Positions 50,869-60,293 of a stretch of DNA of 64,000 nucleotides are shown in pieces. Source of the stretch: Pseudoteredinibacter isoporae_A. GTDB taxonomy: Bacteria; Pseudomonadota; Gammaproteobacteria; Pseudomonadales; Cellvibrionaceae. Location: assembly GCF_040372805.1 (NCBI RefSeq), contig NZ_BAABWJ010000001.1, positions 124,001 to 188,000 of the forward strand, written 5' to 3'. The notes below the pieces were generated by a model. It ran no database searches, was not told the origin of the DNA, and saw only the letters and a program-made list of their open reading frames with translations. Positions within the stretch are counted from its first letter, which is position 1. The number at the start of each line of letters is the position of its first letter. Both the position numbers and the translations under genes were made by a program.

Positions 50869-53800
50869 TTAGGCTTTTGAAAGAGCGTCGTCACTCTTTT
50901 CAATCTGCTTATCCTGTTCACCATGGATGCTGTAGTGAATACCAAACCAGGACAAGACACCCGATTTAATGCTGGCACCCAGCGAATAAAGAGCTGGGAC
51001 AAGCAAGAGCGAAACAAACAGCGCAAACAGAACACCAAAGGCCAAGGCGATCACCGCAGGATGAAGGAACTGTGCCTGGGTGGAACGCTCAGCCAACATA
51101 GGCATCAAACCAATAAAGGTTGTGATGGATGTCAGTAGAATCGGACGGAAACGATTAACACCACCCTCGATGACCGCCTCGCGAACCGACATGCCTTTCG
51201 CACGCAATTTACCAATGTAATCCATCAATACCAGATTGTCGTTCACCACTACGCCCGCCGCCGCACCGATACCGAAGTAAGAGAACAGCGCCATTGACGT
51301 ATCGAAAATCAAGTGACCGTAAACGGCCCCCATAAAGCCAAACGGAATCGCCGTCATAATAATGATTGGCTTGAAGTAAGACTTAAAGGCAATCGCCAGC
51401 AGCGCGTACATGCCGAAAAGGGCCATGGTGTAGAGGGACGTAATTTCCTTCATAAACTGGGCTTCACCTTCCGCCTGACCCGCTTTATTCACCAGCAAGC
51501 CTGGGTAACGAGCCTTCCAGTCTTTCAAGAAGTTTTCTTCCATATCGTCCATGATGTCCTTGCGCACATCACCACTCAATTCAGCGTCGATGTAAGCACT
51601 GCGACGACCATCGCGGCGATTGATACGCTTGATACCCGGCGCATATTCCACCTCGGCAATTGAGAACAAGGGCAACTCTCGGCCATCGGCCGTACGAATG
51701 CGGAAATCATCCAGGCTGTCCAAGCTGTGGCGAGCAGAACGTGGGTAGCGCAACATCACACGCACATCACCGTTAGCTCGCGGTAAACGCTGAACTTCTT
51801 CGCCATAATAAGCCTGACGAACCTGGCGGGAGACAGCAGCCAAATCCACTCCCAGTTTCTCGGCACCCGGTAACAGACTCAAGCGCAACTCATCGGCACT
51901 GCCTTGCATATTGTTGCGAACAAAGAAGATGGCATCGTAGGACTGCAACTGCATCTCCAATTCAGCAACCGCTTCACGCAAGGTTTCCAGATCTTTGTGC
52001 TGCAGTGAGTAGTTAATACGTTGGCCACCGTTGTTAAAGGTATACTCAACCGACACACTTTCGGCATCTGGAATTTCACCCACCAACTCACTCAAACGTT
52101 TTGCCGTATCCTTTGCGGACAACTGGCGCACTTCCGGTGGTGCCAACTTCACAATGGCAATCACACTGTCACGGCGCGAACGCGTATACCAGTTTTCAAT
52201 CAGCTCAGCCTTACCACCTTCGGCACTGCTGTTCACCTCAGCTTCCAGCTGTTTTTCCGCTTTTTGCAGCTGATCAAGCACTTCAAGTGCTCGGCTGTAC
52301 GGAGACCCGGAAGGCATTTGCACATTAATAATGACCTGGTCACTTTCAATTTCAGGATTGAATGAGAACTTCACCCAACCTGTGGCAAACACGCCTACAC
52401 TGATAATAAACAGGGAGACAAATGTCGCAATGGTCAGGCCACGATACTTAATCGCTTTCTCGATCCAACCACGGTAAGTGGTATTTGCAAACGTCACCAA
52501 GGTGTGGGCAATCTTCTGCTGAGTGCGCGCCAAACCGTGCAGGTTTTGACGTGGGTGCAATTTACGCAAGTGCGCCGGCAAAATTAAGAACGCTTCCACC
52601 AGAGAAATCACCAAGGCCGCCGTAATCACGATGGACAACATACGAGTGATTTGCACATCATCGCCACTCAGGAACATCCAGGGCATAAAAGCCACAATGG
52701 TGGTTAACACCGCAAAGATCACCGGCTTGGATACCGCCTTGGTGCCTTCAATTGCTGATTCCATCCCTCCACCATGATCACTGCCATGATGGTGAATGCT
52801 CTCCCCCACCACGATGGCATCATCAACCACGATACCGAGAACCAAAAGAAACGCGAAAGTGGACAACACATTCAGCGATACATCGTAAACCGGCAGAAAG
52901 CCCATGGTTCCGATGAAGGCCACACCAATACCGACCGTTACCCACATAGCGACCTGGGGGCGCAGCGTCAGAATCAGCACCAAAAACACCAGGATCAGAC
53001 CGGAAAAAGCCGCCCAGGTAATGGTGTCCATACGGTTCTTATAAATGTCCGCAGAGTCCCACCACAGTGTCAGACTGATGCCTTCGGGCATATTGCCCTG
53101 ACGCTCTTCCAACCATTCGTGCATGGATTTACTGGCCGCCACGATGTCCATGGAATCCATAGTCATCACTTGAACCAATACCGCAGGCTCTCCGTTCAGA
53201 GTGGCCAGAATTTCATTTTCTTCGTAGCCATCAATCACTTTGGCAACATCACCAAGACGAACCAGCCCACCATCTTCACTCTGACGCAGAATAATCTCAT
53301 CAAAGTCCTGCTGATTGTTCGCCATATTGCGAGCGCGCAGTTGCACGTCACCAGTGCTGGTGCGCACGCTACCGGAAGATAGGTTAATGGAGTTTGCGCG
53401 AATCACTCGAGCAACTTCATCAAAGTTCAGGCCATAACGACGCATCGCGTTTTCAGACAACTCAATGGACACTTCTTCTGAACGGGCGCCAAACAATTCC
53501 ACAATAGAAATATTGGGCAGGGCCGCAACTTCATCGCGGATCTCTTCCGCCATATCGGTCAAGCGTTTTTCACCTACATCACCATGAACCGCCAAGCGCA
53601 TCATTTCATCGCGATAAATAGCTTGTCGAACTTGCGGCGGTTCAATATCACGAGGCATGGAATTGATACTATCAACACGCAGCTTGACGTCATTCACAAA
53701 CTCGGCCATATCCACCTGGCCCAGTGCATCAACGCGCACCTGCCCAAAACCTTCGGAGGCGAACGAATTAACGCGGTCGACATTATCGAGATCCTTCAAA

Positions 53801-54012
53801 GCCTCCTCGATACGAATGACAACCTGTTCTTCCACCTCTTGAGGCGCCGCGCCCGGCCAGGGCACATTCACTTCAACTCGGTTGGCTTCAAAAATTGGGA
53901 ATACTTCCCGCTCAACATTGGCGTAGCCCAAAAAACCAGCGGCCAACAAACCAACCATTAACAGATTGGCGGCTACCGGGTTTTTGGCAAACCAGGCAAT
54001 TAACTTATCCAT
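50869..54012 (-). CDS. RND efflux transporter, inner-membrane pump (AcrB/HAE1 type)
   Basis: A 1047-residue proton-driven pump with 12 membrane helices and two large periplasmic loops. The N-terminus AWFAKNPVAANLLM is the usual one. Helix 4 has the paired acidic residues in LGIVVDDAIVVGES, and the second half has the corresponding GVVVNDNLVLMD with Asn. Its substrate cannot be deduced. It follows the adaptor gene and overlaps it by 8 bp. No outer-membrane channel gene (TolC) is adjacent, so a shared one is likely used. Confidence 0.95.
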   Translation of the reverse strand: MDKLIAWFAKNPVAANLLMVGLLAAGFLGYANVEREVFPIFEANRVEVNVPWPGAAPQEVEEQVVIRIEEALKDLDNVDRVNSFASEGFGQVRVDALGQVDMAEFVNDVKLRVDSINSMPRDIEPPQVRQAIYRDEMMRLAVHGDVGEKRLTDMAEEIRDEVAALPNISIVELFGARSEEVSIELSENAMRRYGLNFDEVARVIRANSINLSSGSVRTSTGDVQLRARNMANNQQDFDEIILRQSEDGGLVRLGDVAKVIDGYEENEILATLNGEPAVLVQVMTMDSMDIVAASKSMHEWLEERQGNMPEGISLTLWWDSADIYKNRMDTITWAAFSGLILVFLVLILTLRPQVAMWVTVGIGVAFIGTMGFLPVYDVSLNVLSTFAFLLVLGIVVDDAIVVGESIHHHGSDHGGGMESAIEGTKAVSKPVIFAVLTTIVAFMPWMFLSGDDVQITRMLSIVITAALVISLVEAFLILPAHLRKLHPRQNLHGLARTQQKIAHTLVTFANTTYRGWIEKAIKYRGLTIATFVSLFIISVGVFATGWVKFSFNPEIESDQVIINVQMPSGSPYSRALEVLDQLQKAEKQLEAEVNSSAEGGKAELIENWYTRSRRDSVIAIVKLAPPEVRQLSAKDTAKRLSELVGEIPDAESVSVEYTFNNGGQRINYSLQHKDLETLREAVAELEMQLQSYDAIFFVRNNMQGSADELRLSLLPGAEKLGVDLAAVSRQVRQAYYGEEVQRLPRANGDVRVMLRYPRSARHSLDSLDDFRIRTADGRELPLFSIAEVEYAPGIKRINRRDGRRSAYIDAELSGDVRKDIMDDMEENFLKDWKARYPGLLVNKAGQAEGEAQFMKEITSLYTMALFGMYALLAIAFKSYFKPIIIMTAIPFGFMGAVYGHLIFDTSMALFSYFGIGAAAGVVVNDNLVLMDYIGKLRAKGMSVREAVIEGGVNRFRPILLTSITTFIGLMPMLAERSTQAQFLHPAVIALAFGVLFALFVSLLLVPALYSLGASIKSGVLSWFGIHYSIHGEQDKQIEKSDDALSKA

Positions 54013-55195
54013 TCGCGCTGTCCTCCGCTACAGTAGCGGTTTGCACTTTACTTTGTTCATCACGTTCAAGAATATTGATCGCCATGCCCTGAGTTGGATT
54101 ACGCAATGGCGACACAATCACCATTTCACCTTCCTGAACGGCACCTTCAATCAACACTCGTTCTGGCGTCTTATCAATCACATTCACTTCGCGAACATCC
54201 AAACGTTTTTCGTCATTCACCACAAAGATGCGATCGTTGGCTCGCAATGCAGCACGCGGAACCACCAAAGCCTGATCAATAGTATCGCCGTACACTTCCG
54301 CACTCACATACAAACCAACCGCCAAAGGCGTACTTAATTCGTAAGGATTTTTCACTTCCGCTACGGCGTACACCAAACGAGTACTCTGATCAAAAGCGGC
54401 ATCGACACGTGTCAACTGCGCATCCCACTCTTGCTGCTGACCGGCAAAGTTGGCCTTCAATTTAACCAGTGGCGTACGCTCTTCAGTGGCCACAAAACCG
54501 ATGGGCAAGTTCAACGAGGCCAACTGGCGATCTGTCAACGGCAAACGCAGCTTCACTTTGTCCGTCGCGAATGCGCGCCCAACATTACTGCCCAAAGCAA
54601 TGTACTGACCGATGTTTGCAGAGATGGATTTCAGGCGCCCATCAAAAGGCAGAGAAATTTTGGTACGTTTCAAGTTTAACTGAGCCTGAGCAAGGTCTGC
54701 CTCGGCGGCCTTCAGGTTGGCCTTAGCTTCCGCAAGCTGTGGCTTTTTGAGTGCCAGAGCGGAGGGGTTTTTCACACCGCGTAACTGACGGCGCGCCACT
54801 TCGGCATCGGCTTCTACCTGCTCTACACGCGTTTTCGCCTCAGCCACACGCGCTTCCGCACGCTTCAACGACAAACGATAATCCGCGTCATCTATTCGCA
54901 GAATGGTCTCACCGGCTTTGAATTGACCACCTTCAATATATTCCGGAGAAACCCACTCGACCATACCGCTCACCTGGCTGATCACATTAACCTCGGTGTT
55001 CGCTTTAACTTCGGCCTGGGTACGAATTTTCAGGGTAACTTCCTGGCGCTGTACAGGTTCGACAAAAAGCGATGGCGCCTGGCTCACTTCTTCTTTCTTT
55101 TCAGGTTCAGGTTTGGTTGCATCCAACACAGCCCAGACGGCGACGCCACCAGCGAGAACAGCAACAGGAGCGAGGAACTTAAACAGGCGTTTCAT
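54005..55195 (-). CDS. RND efflux periplasmic adaptor subunit
   Basis: A 396-residue membrane fusion protein. An N-terminal membrane anchor (about 4-22) is followed by a biotinyl-lipoyl-like barrel with Q-V-S-G-M-V-E, a coiled coil at about 95-165, and beta-barrel domains (PFDGRLKSISANIGQYI). I chose the ATG at 55195, which follows AAGGAAGG by seven bases; the longer frame starts nine codons earlier. It is the first gene of a two-gene operon with the pump. Confidence 0.93.
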   Translation of the reverse strand: MKRLFKFLAPVAVLAGGVAVWAVLDATKPEPEKKEEVSQAPSLFVEPVQRQEVTLKIRTQAEVKANTEVNVISQVSGMVEWVSPEYIEGGQFKAGETILRIDDADYRLSLKRAEARVAEAKTRVEQVEADAEVARRQLRGVKNPSALALKKPQLAEAKANLKAAEADLAQAQLNLKRTKISLPFDGRLKSISANIGQYIALGSNVGRAFATDKVKLRLPLTDRQLASLNLPIGFVATEERTPLVKLKANFAGQQQEWDAQLTRVDAAFDQSTRLVYAVAEVKNPYELSTPLAVGLYVSAEVYGDTIDQALVVPRAALRANDRIFVVNDEKRLDVREVNVIDKTPERVLIEGAVQEGEMVIVSPLRNPTQGMAINILERDEQSKVQTATVAEDSANG

Positions 55196-55504
55196 TATTG
55201 TGCCTTCCTTTATCATTAGCATGACCGGCTAAATTTTTTGTAATGGCGTCCTTCTTAGGAGCCCGGTTGTAGCATTAGACGAGACTGGGAAATAAAAGGT
55301 TGCAGCTCACGTTAAAACGAGTGAAATTCCGGTTAAAACTCCAGTGAGTATAGAAGATTCTGAGCGACAGGCGAATGCACCTACGCGACGGCAAGTTAGC
55401 CAGGATAAGGCATCGCGGCCGAGGAAGGCGAGGGACGGATGAAGGCCAAGGAAATCCAGCCGCTCGAGCAGCTGGATTGTTTGCGTCCCCGATGGATCAA
55501 CAAC
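55196..55504. other. Gene-poor region before the RND operon
   Basis: 309 bp without a convincing gene. The part near 55200-55330 is AT-rich and should hold the RND promoter. About 55370-55500 is purine-rich and GC-rich, with an AATCCAGC/GCTGGATT hairpin at 55453-55478 that may end the hisC transcript, though it lacks a T-run. A frame of about 50 codons here looks accidental. Confidence 0.5.
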
Positions 55505-56557
55505 TTATAAACACTGTTCCAAAATAGCGATCAGCTGTTCAGTTTGTTCAAGCGTACCAATGGTGATGCGCAACCCCAATCGCCCTTCAGTATCGGGTTT
55601 AGGCCGTACCAAAATTGCAGCACGCTGCAAGCATTCGTTGACCGCTTCGGGATGATCAGGAAAGACCCAAAGGTAATTTGCCGCCGACGGCCAGAAGACG
55701 ACATCACGCGCCTTGAGAAACGCTTCCAGCCGGGGCTTCGCCGCCTCCATCACCTCGGCAACATAGCGCTCGGTATACTCAGGGTGTTCCAGTGCAGCTG
55801 TCGCCGCCACCACCGCCAACTGATTGATATCGTAAGGCCCCCGCACATTGAGCAGGGCCTGAATGTTTTCCTGTGCCGCCAGAACATAACCAAAGCGTAA
55901 AGACGGAATACCCCAGGTTTTGGAAAAGGTCCGGGTAATCACGATATTAGGGCAGCGATCAAGCGCAGAGGCAACGGTACACTGGCTGTACTCGTAGTAA
56001 CATTCGTCGATCAAAATGGCGACGTCCGGCACACTGCTTGCCAAGTCAATGATATCGTCCGAACTCAACAGCGTGCCGCAAGGATTGTTAGGGTTCGAGA
56101 TCACAATCATTCGGGTTTTTGATGTGATCGCCGCCCTGACCTCCGCCAACGGATAGCCGCCTTCAAGCGTGTAAAGTGGTTGGACAATCTTTAAATTCTC
56201 TACCTTGGCGACTTGTTCATACATGGCAAAGCTGGGCGCCGGGATAATAATTTCATCCCCTTCTCGGCAACAGGCCCGAATCATCAAATCAATGCCCTGA
56301 TCAGAACCATTCGTCACCATCACCTGCCCAGCCTGGACACCACAATAGCGCCCAAGACGATCGCAAATATCACCATAATGAGGGTACTGCTGCAAACGAT
56401 TACCCTGCACATAATCGACCAGCGCCTGTTTGATGGCCTGACTTACGGGAATGGTGCGTTCATTGAAGTCCAACAGGGTAAAATCATCGGGATTCCGCCC
56501 CTCTAATGGCGGCGCGTAAGCAGCCATTGCCTCAATGTGATCTTTAAAAATACCCAT
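55505..56557 (-). CDS. hisC: Histidinol-phosphate aminotransferase-like protein (HisC family)
   Basis: A 350-residue class I/II PLP aminotransferase. The HisC-type blocks are LDFNERTIP, NGSDQGIDLMIRA, NPNNPCGT, DECYYEYS, the PLP Lys in TRTFSKTWGIPSLRFGY, and R-I-T-I-G at the C-terminus. It may supply the HisC step or a related aromatic/phosphonate transamination. The other histidine genes are absent here, so the assignment to histidine synthesis is not certain. It lies 21 bp after proB on the same strand. Confidence 0.85.
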   Translation of the reverse strand: MGIFKDHIEAMAAYAPPLEGRNPDDFTLLDFNERTIPVSQAIKQALVDYVQGNRLQQYPHYGDICDRLGRYCGVQAGQVMVTNGSDQGIDLMIRACCREGDEIIIPAPSFAMYEQVAKVENLKIVQPLYTLEGGYPLAEVRAAITSKTRMIVISNPNNPCGTLLSSDDIIDLASSVPDVAILIDECYYEYSQCTVASALDRCPNIVITRTFSKTWGIPSLRFGYVLAAQENIQALLNVRGPYDINQLAVVAATAALEHPEYTERYVAEVMEAAKPRLEAFLKARDVVFWPSAANYLWVFPDHPEAVNECLQRAAILVRPKPDTEGRLGLRITIGTLEQTEQLIAILEQCL

Positions 56558-56578
56558 CTCTTTCTCCAGACAACCGGG

Positions 56579-57706
56579 CTACAAGGATTCACTCAATACC
56601 AGATTATCGCGATGAATCAACTCGTCATCACCACCATAGCCCAGTGCCGACGCAATCTTCTCACTCGACAAACCAATGATGCGACGCGCCTCATCACTGT
56701 TGTAATTCACCAGACCACGGGCAATCTCGGTGCCTCGCTCATCGCAGCACAACACCAACTCACCACGGGTAAATTCACCTACCACCTGAGTCACCCCGAC
56801 AGGCAATAAGCTTTTGCCCTCACCACGCAGAACCCGACTCGCCCCAGCGTCGAGCATAAGCTTGCCTTTGGCCTGCAAATGCCCCGCCAGCCACTGCTTC
56901 CGGGCAGCCTCCGGCTGGCGGTCCGCCAGCAATAATGTACCGAGGTTTTCACCTTTTCTCAGGCGACTCAATACATCATCAATACGCCCACCGGCAATCA
57001 CTGTATGCGCCCCGGAGCGCGCCGCTACGCGTGCAGCACGAACCTTGGTGCGCATACCTCCGCGCCCGAGCTTGCCACCACCGCCCGCCTTGTCTTCCAG
57101 ACTGCCATCACGAGCACTGGCTTCACTGATCAGTTTCGCATCAGGATTGCCACGAGGGTCAGAATCAAACATGCCCTCCTGGTCGGTCAGAATGACCAAC
57201 TGCTCGGCGTCCATCAAATTGGCCACCAGAGCCGCAAGGGTGTCGTTGTCCCCAAAACGGATTTCATCGGTTACCACCGTGTCATTTTCATTAACAATGG
57301 GGATGACACCCAACTCGAGCAGGGTATTCAATGTGGAACGGGCATTGAGGTAGCGCTGACGACTTGAAAAGTCATCGTGATCCAGCAAGACCTGTGCGGT
57401 TTGCAATTGAAAACGCTGGAATTTCTGCTGATAGGTTTGCACCAACCCCGCCTGCCCGACAGCAGCGGCAGCCTGCAGTTCATGAAGCGAACTCGGGCGC
57501 CGACTCCAGCCCAGCTGGGTCATGCCCGCCGCAACTGCGCCGGATGAAACCAGAATGATGTCGAGACCCGACTGACGCAGGGCAGCTAACTGCGCCACCC
57601 AGGCATCAATCGCCTGCTCGTCCAGACCCTGACCATCATTGGTTAGCAGGGCACTGCCAATTTTGACCACCCAGCGGCGGCTTGTACTTAAACTCTTGCG
57701 ACTCAT
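56579..57706 (-). CDS. proB: Glutamate 5-kinase
   Basis: A 375-residue enzyme that makes gamma-glutamyl phosphate, the first step of proline synthesis. The amino acid kinase domain has VVKIGSALLTND, SSGAVAAGM and NENDTVVTDE; GGGGKLGRGGMRTKVRAARVA carries the substrate loop. A C-terminal PUA domain covers about 280-360. It lies between obg and the hisC-like gene, as part of the obg-proB order known in Pseudomonas. Feedback by proline is a family property. Confidence 0.97.
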   Translation of the reverse strand: MSRKSLSTSRRWVVKIGSALLTNDGQGLDEQAIDAWVAQLAALRQSGLDIILVSSGAVAAGMTQLGWSRRPSSLHELQAAAAVGQAGLVQTYQQKFQRFQLQTAQVLLDHDDFSSRQRYLNARSTLNTLLELGVIPIVNENDTVVTDEIRFGDNDTLAALVANLMDAEQLVILTDQEGMFDSDPRGNPDAKLISEASARDGSLEDKAGGGGKLGRGGMRTKVRAARVAARSGAHTVIAGGRIDDVLSRLRKGENLGTLLLADRQPEAARKQWLAGHLQAKGKLMLDAGASRVLRGEGKSLLPVGVTQVVGEFTRGELVLCCDERGTEIARGLVNYNSDEARRIIGLSSEKIASALGYGGDDELIHRDNLVLSESL

Positions 57707-57761
57707 TTTTTTGCTATGTTTGGTATTTGCTATGGTGTGCGTCGCAGGAAAGAAGGACTAT

Positions 57762-58967
57762 CTAGGGGACATATTCCACATCCACATCATAGTCATCATC
57801 ATCCCAATCGTCGTCACTCTGTTCTTTCGCTGCTTTACGTTCAGCGCGATGTCGCTCACGCAGAGACTCAATGCGCTCACGCGCCTCATCCTGCATTTGC
57901 TGTTGAATGTCAATTTCTCGCTCAACCAGCTCAGGGTTAACCTTCTCTGCATCCCAGACGGATTCCAGATACTCCAGAATCTCATGACACATGTCATGGG
58001 TTCCGGTTTTGTTGATCGCCGCCACTTTGAAAACCGGCCCCTGCCAATTGAGCTTCTCTATCACTTCCTGGCAAGCGGCTTCAGCGTCTTCCTCGGACAA
58101 CATATCCAACTTGTTTAATACCAGCCAGCGCTCACGCTCGGCCAAGGTCGGGCTGAACTGCTCCAGCTCATTCACTATCGCCAGGGCATTCTCTGCTGGG
58201 GTCGTGCCATCATAGGGGCACATATCCACCAGATGCAGCAGTACTCGACAACGGGTTAAGTGCTTCAGGAAACGAATACCAAGACCCGCCCCCTCACTGG
58301 CCCCCTCAATCAAACCAGGAATATCGGCAACGACAAAGCTGCGATGCTCATGCACCTTTACCACACCAAGGTTGGGCACCAACGTTGTGAAAGGGTAGTT
58401 GGCCACCTTGGGTTTCGCCGAAGAGACCGCTCGAATCAGCGTCGACTTGCCGGCGTTTGGCAAACCCAATAAGCCAACATCCGCCAGAACTTTAAGCTCC
58501 AATTTCAAATTGCGCTGCTCACCGGGCTTGCCGGGAGAGGTTTGACGTGGCGCCCGGTTTACACTGGACTTAAAACGGGTATTCCCCAAACCATGCCAGC
58601 CGCCCTTGGCCACCAGCAGGCGGTCGCCGGCTTTGCTCAAGTCACCCAACACTTCCTCGGTATCGATATCGATGGCCGTCGTGCCCACAGGCACCTTCAA
58701 GACCATGTCGGCACCTTTGGCCCCGGTACAATTCCCACCACGCCCTGACTGACCGTGTTCCGCACGGTACTTGGGCTGGTAGCGGTAATCCACCAGGGTA
58801 TTAAGATTATCATCCGCTTCCAGATACACACTGCCGCCATCGCCACCATCGCCACCATCGGGGCCGCCTTTGGCAACAAACTTTTCTCGCCAGAAACTCA
58901 AGCAGCCATTCCCGCCATTACCGGCTGCAACAAAGATTGGCGCTTCATCAACAAACTTCACAATCAC
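57762..58967 (-). CDS. obg: GTPase Obg/CgtA
   Basis: A 401-residue essential GTPase that works in 50S ribosome assembly and growth control. The glycine-rich N-terminal Obg fold is followed by the G domain with GLPNAGKSTLI, DIPGLIEGASEGAGLG and LNKLD. The C-terminus is strongly acidic (DDDWDDDDYD). Its synteny with rpmA and rplU, to the right, is conserved across bacteria. It is separated from rpmA by 362 bp containing a small reading frame. Confidence 0.98.
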   Translation of the reverse strand: MIVKFVDEAPIFVAAGNGGNGCLSFWREKFVAKGGPDGGDGGDGGSVYLEADDNLNTLVDYRYQPKYRAEHGQSGRGGNCTGAKGADMVLKVPVGTTAIDIDTEEVLGDLSKAGDRLLVAKGGWHGLGNTRFKSSVNRAPRQTSPGKPGEQRNLKLELKVLADVGLLGLPNAGKSTLIRAVSSAKPKVANYPFTTLVPNLGVVKVHEHRSFVVADIPGLIEGASEGAGLGIRFLKHLTRCRVLLHLVDMCPYDGTTPAENALAIVNELEQFSPTLAERERWLVLNKLDMLSEEDAEAACQEVIEKLNWQGPVFKVAAINKTGTHDMCHEILEYLESVWDAEKVNPELVEREIDIQQQMQDEARERIESLRERHRAERKAAKEQSDDDWDDDDYDVDVEYVP

Positions 58968-59071
58968 TCCACGCCCAAAGGCTTCGATTGGTATAAAAAC
59001 AGTGTAACCCGAGAAGGGAAAATTAGAAAAAGCCGAAGCTCTATCTTCAAATCATAAATCGAGGTAATTTC

Positions 59072-59239
59072 ATGCTAGGCCAATACGGTATAAATGCACA
59101 TCACATGAAAGAACGTGCTGTACTTGCGTGTAAGACATTGACCCAGGACCAATGCACACCCTGTACAGCGGACGGCTTCGCACAACCACCTCACAAAGCA
59201 AGATTTATATCAAATCAAGGGATTCGGTATAAACCATAG
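59072..59239 (+). CDS. Possible small protein of 55 residues between obg and rpmA
   Basis: An ATG at 59072 follows GAGGTAA with a 4-base gap and opens a 55-codon frame ending at TAG (59237-59239). A bidirectional hairpin terminator begins ten bases later. The product has three cysteines in a T-L-T-Q-D-Q-C-T-P-C motif (residues 22-31) and a basic C-terminus. The Cys motif faintly recalls the start of pterin-4a-carbinolamine dehydratase, but the rest does not, so it could be a relic or an accidental frame. It is antisense to the expected obg promoter region. Confidence 0.35.
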   Translation: MLGQYGINAHHMKERAVLACKTLTQDQCTPCTADGFAQPPHKARFISNQGIRYKP

Positions 59240-59249
59240 GTAAAACATA

Positions 59250-59283
59250 AAAAAGCCCCATTCATAAATGAATGAGGCTTTTT
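59250..59283 (-). terminator. Terminator of the rplU-rpmA operon
   Basis: A long stem (AAAAAGCC, mismatch, CATTCA paired with TGAATG, GGCTTTTT) lies 47 bp after the rpmA stop on the minus strand. The T-runs on both sides make it bidirectional. Confidence 0.85.
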
Positions 59284-59329
59284 AAGCTTTCGCGAAAGCT
59301 GAAGTGTCGCTTAGCGACAGGTCACGCAA

Positions 59330-59587
59330 TTAAGCAGCAACGATGCTGATGAATTTGCGGTTTTTAGGACCTTTAACTTCAAACTTAACTTCGCCGCTAG
59401 CCTTGGCGAACAAGGTGTGGTCTTTACCCATACCTACGTTCTCACCAGCGTGGAACTTGGTACCACGCTGACGAACCAGAATGTTACCAGCTAAAACTTG
59501 TTGGCCACCGAAACGCTTAACACCAAGGCGTTTACTTTCCGAATCGCGACCGTTACGAGTACTACCACCAGCTTTTTTGTGAGCCAT
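59330..59587 (-). CDS. rpmA: 50S ribosomal protein L27
   Basis: An 85-residue protein with the standard sequence AHKKAGGSTRNGRDSESKRLG at the start, the GNILVRQRGTKFHAG block, and the K-F-E-V-K-G-P region. The flexible N-terminus reaches the peptidyl transferase centre. It follows rplU in the conserved rplU-rpmA pair. Confidence 0.98.
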   Translation of the reverse strand: MAHKKAGGSTRNGRDSESKRLGVKRFGGQQVLAGNILVRQRGTKFHAGENVGMGKDHTLFAKASGEVKFEVKGPKNRKFISIVAA

Positions 59588-59679
59588 GATAATCTTCCTC
59601 TGTTAGGCCTTACTTTAGATTTATATGCCCAGTTGCTCACGAGGCCCAAAGTAAAGCGAATTGATCGAATGGTATTAGC

Positions 59680-59991
59680 TTAGCCTTTAATACCGGTGAT
59701 TTTTACCTCGGTGTACCACTGACGGTGACCTTGGCGCTTCATGTGATGCTTACGACGACGGAACTTGATGATTGTTACCTTTTCGCCGCGGCCGTGGCTA
59801 ACTACTTCTGCAGTTACCTTGGCGCCTGCTACCAGAGGCTCACCAATCTTGATGTCGTCACCATTGGCAACCATCAATACTTCGTCGAAGTCGATCGTTT
59901 CGCCAGTGGCTACTTCAATTTTTTCCAGCTTCAGGGTTTCGCCTTCCACTACACGGTGCTGTTTACCACCGCTTTTAATTACAGCGTACAT
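59680..59991 (-). CDS. rplU: 50S ribosomal protein L21
   Basis: A 103-residue protein, MYAVIKSGGKQHRV at the start and KFRRRKHHMKRQGHRQWYTEVKI-like end, typical for L21. I chose the ATG at 59991 because a GGAG site lies six bases before it and L21 normally starts with MYAVI; an ATG four codons earlier exists. It is the first gene of the rplU-rpmA operon, divergent from ispB. Confidence 0.97.
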   Translation of the reverse strand: MYAVIKSGGKQHRVVEGETLKLEKIEVATGETIDFDEVLMVANGDDIKIGEPLVAGAKVTAEVVSHGRGEKVTIIKFRRRKHHMKRQGHRQWYTEVKITGIKG

Positions 59992-60138
59992 TGTATGCTC
60001 CATGGTTTGCTCCCGGGATCACCGGTCGCACTTGGACGACACGAAGCAGCTAAGTCATTAATATTTAACAACTTTTGCTTTCAAAAACATCGGTTAACTC
60101 CGATGCTCCACAGGGCTTGCGTCGTATAAAGGGCGGGC

Positions 60139-60167
60139 ATTCTACTGTATTTGAGTACCCACAACAA
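60139..60167 (-). promoter_or_regulatory. Probable rplU promoter
   Basis: On the minus strand TTGTTG (60162-60167) and TAGAAT (60139-60144) are spaced by 17 bp, about 150 bp upstream of rplU. Confidence 0.7.
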
Positions 60168-60229
60168 GCCTAATGCACCCAAAAGCGATTAAAAAGCAGG
60201 CAAGCCAAGGACTTACGCCACCCCAACTA

Positions 60230-60258
60230 TTGAGCTTGCCCTGACTGACTGCTAGGAT
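60230..60258 (+). promoter_or_regulatory. Probable ispB promoter
   Basis: TTGAGC (60230-60235) and TAGGAT (60253-60258) with a 17-bp spacer, 35 bp before the ispB ATG. Confidence 0.65.
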
Positions 60259-60293
60259 CGCGCCTTTGACGTATCAACCCTAAGGCCCGAGCT

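Larger units (their letters stand above)
58968..59329. other. Intergenic region between obg and rpmA
   Basis: 362 bp. It holds the candidate 55-residue frame, the rpmA terminator, a 16-bp perfect palindrome at 59285-59300 (AGCTTTCG and complement) and a TGTCGC/GCGACA hairpin at 59305-59319. No clear obg promoter could be identified. Confidence 0.5.

Noticed and set aside
52774..53382. 202-codon plus-strand frame
   Set aside because: Antisense to the RND pump gene, rich in His, Gln and Asn as expected for a shadow frame, and without a ribosome site.
55370..55550. Frame of about 50 codons before hisC end
   Set aside because: Runs into hisC antisense, extremely Arg/Gly-rich, no ribosome site; judged accidental.
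58990..59233. Three copies of GGTATAAA in the obg-rpmA gap
   Set aside because: The copies at 58990, 59087 and 59226 have no regular spacing and are only eight bases long, so chance is likely.
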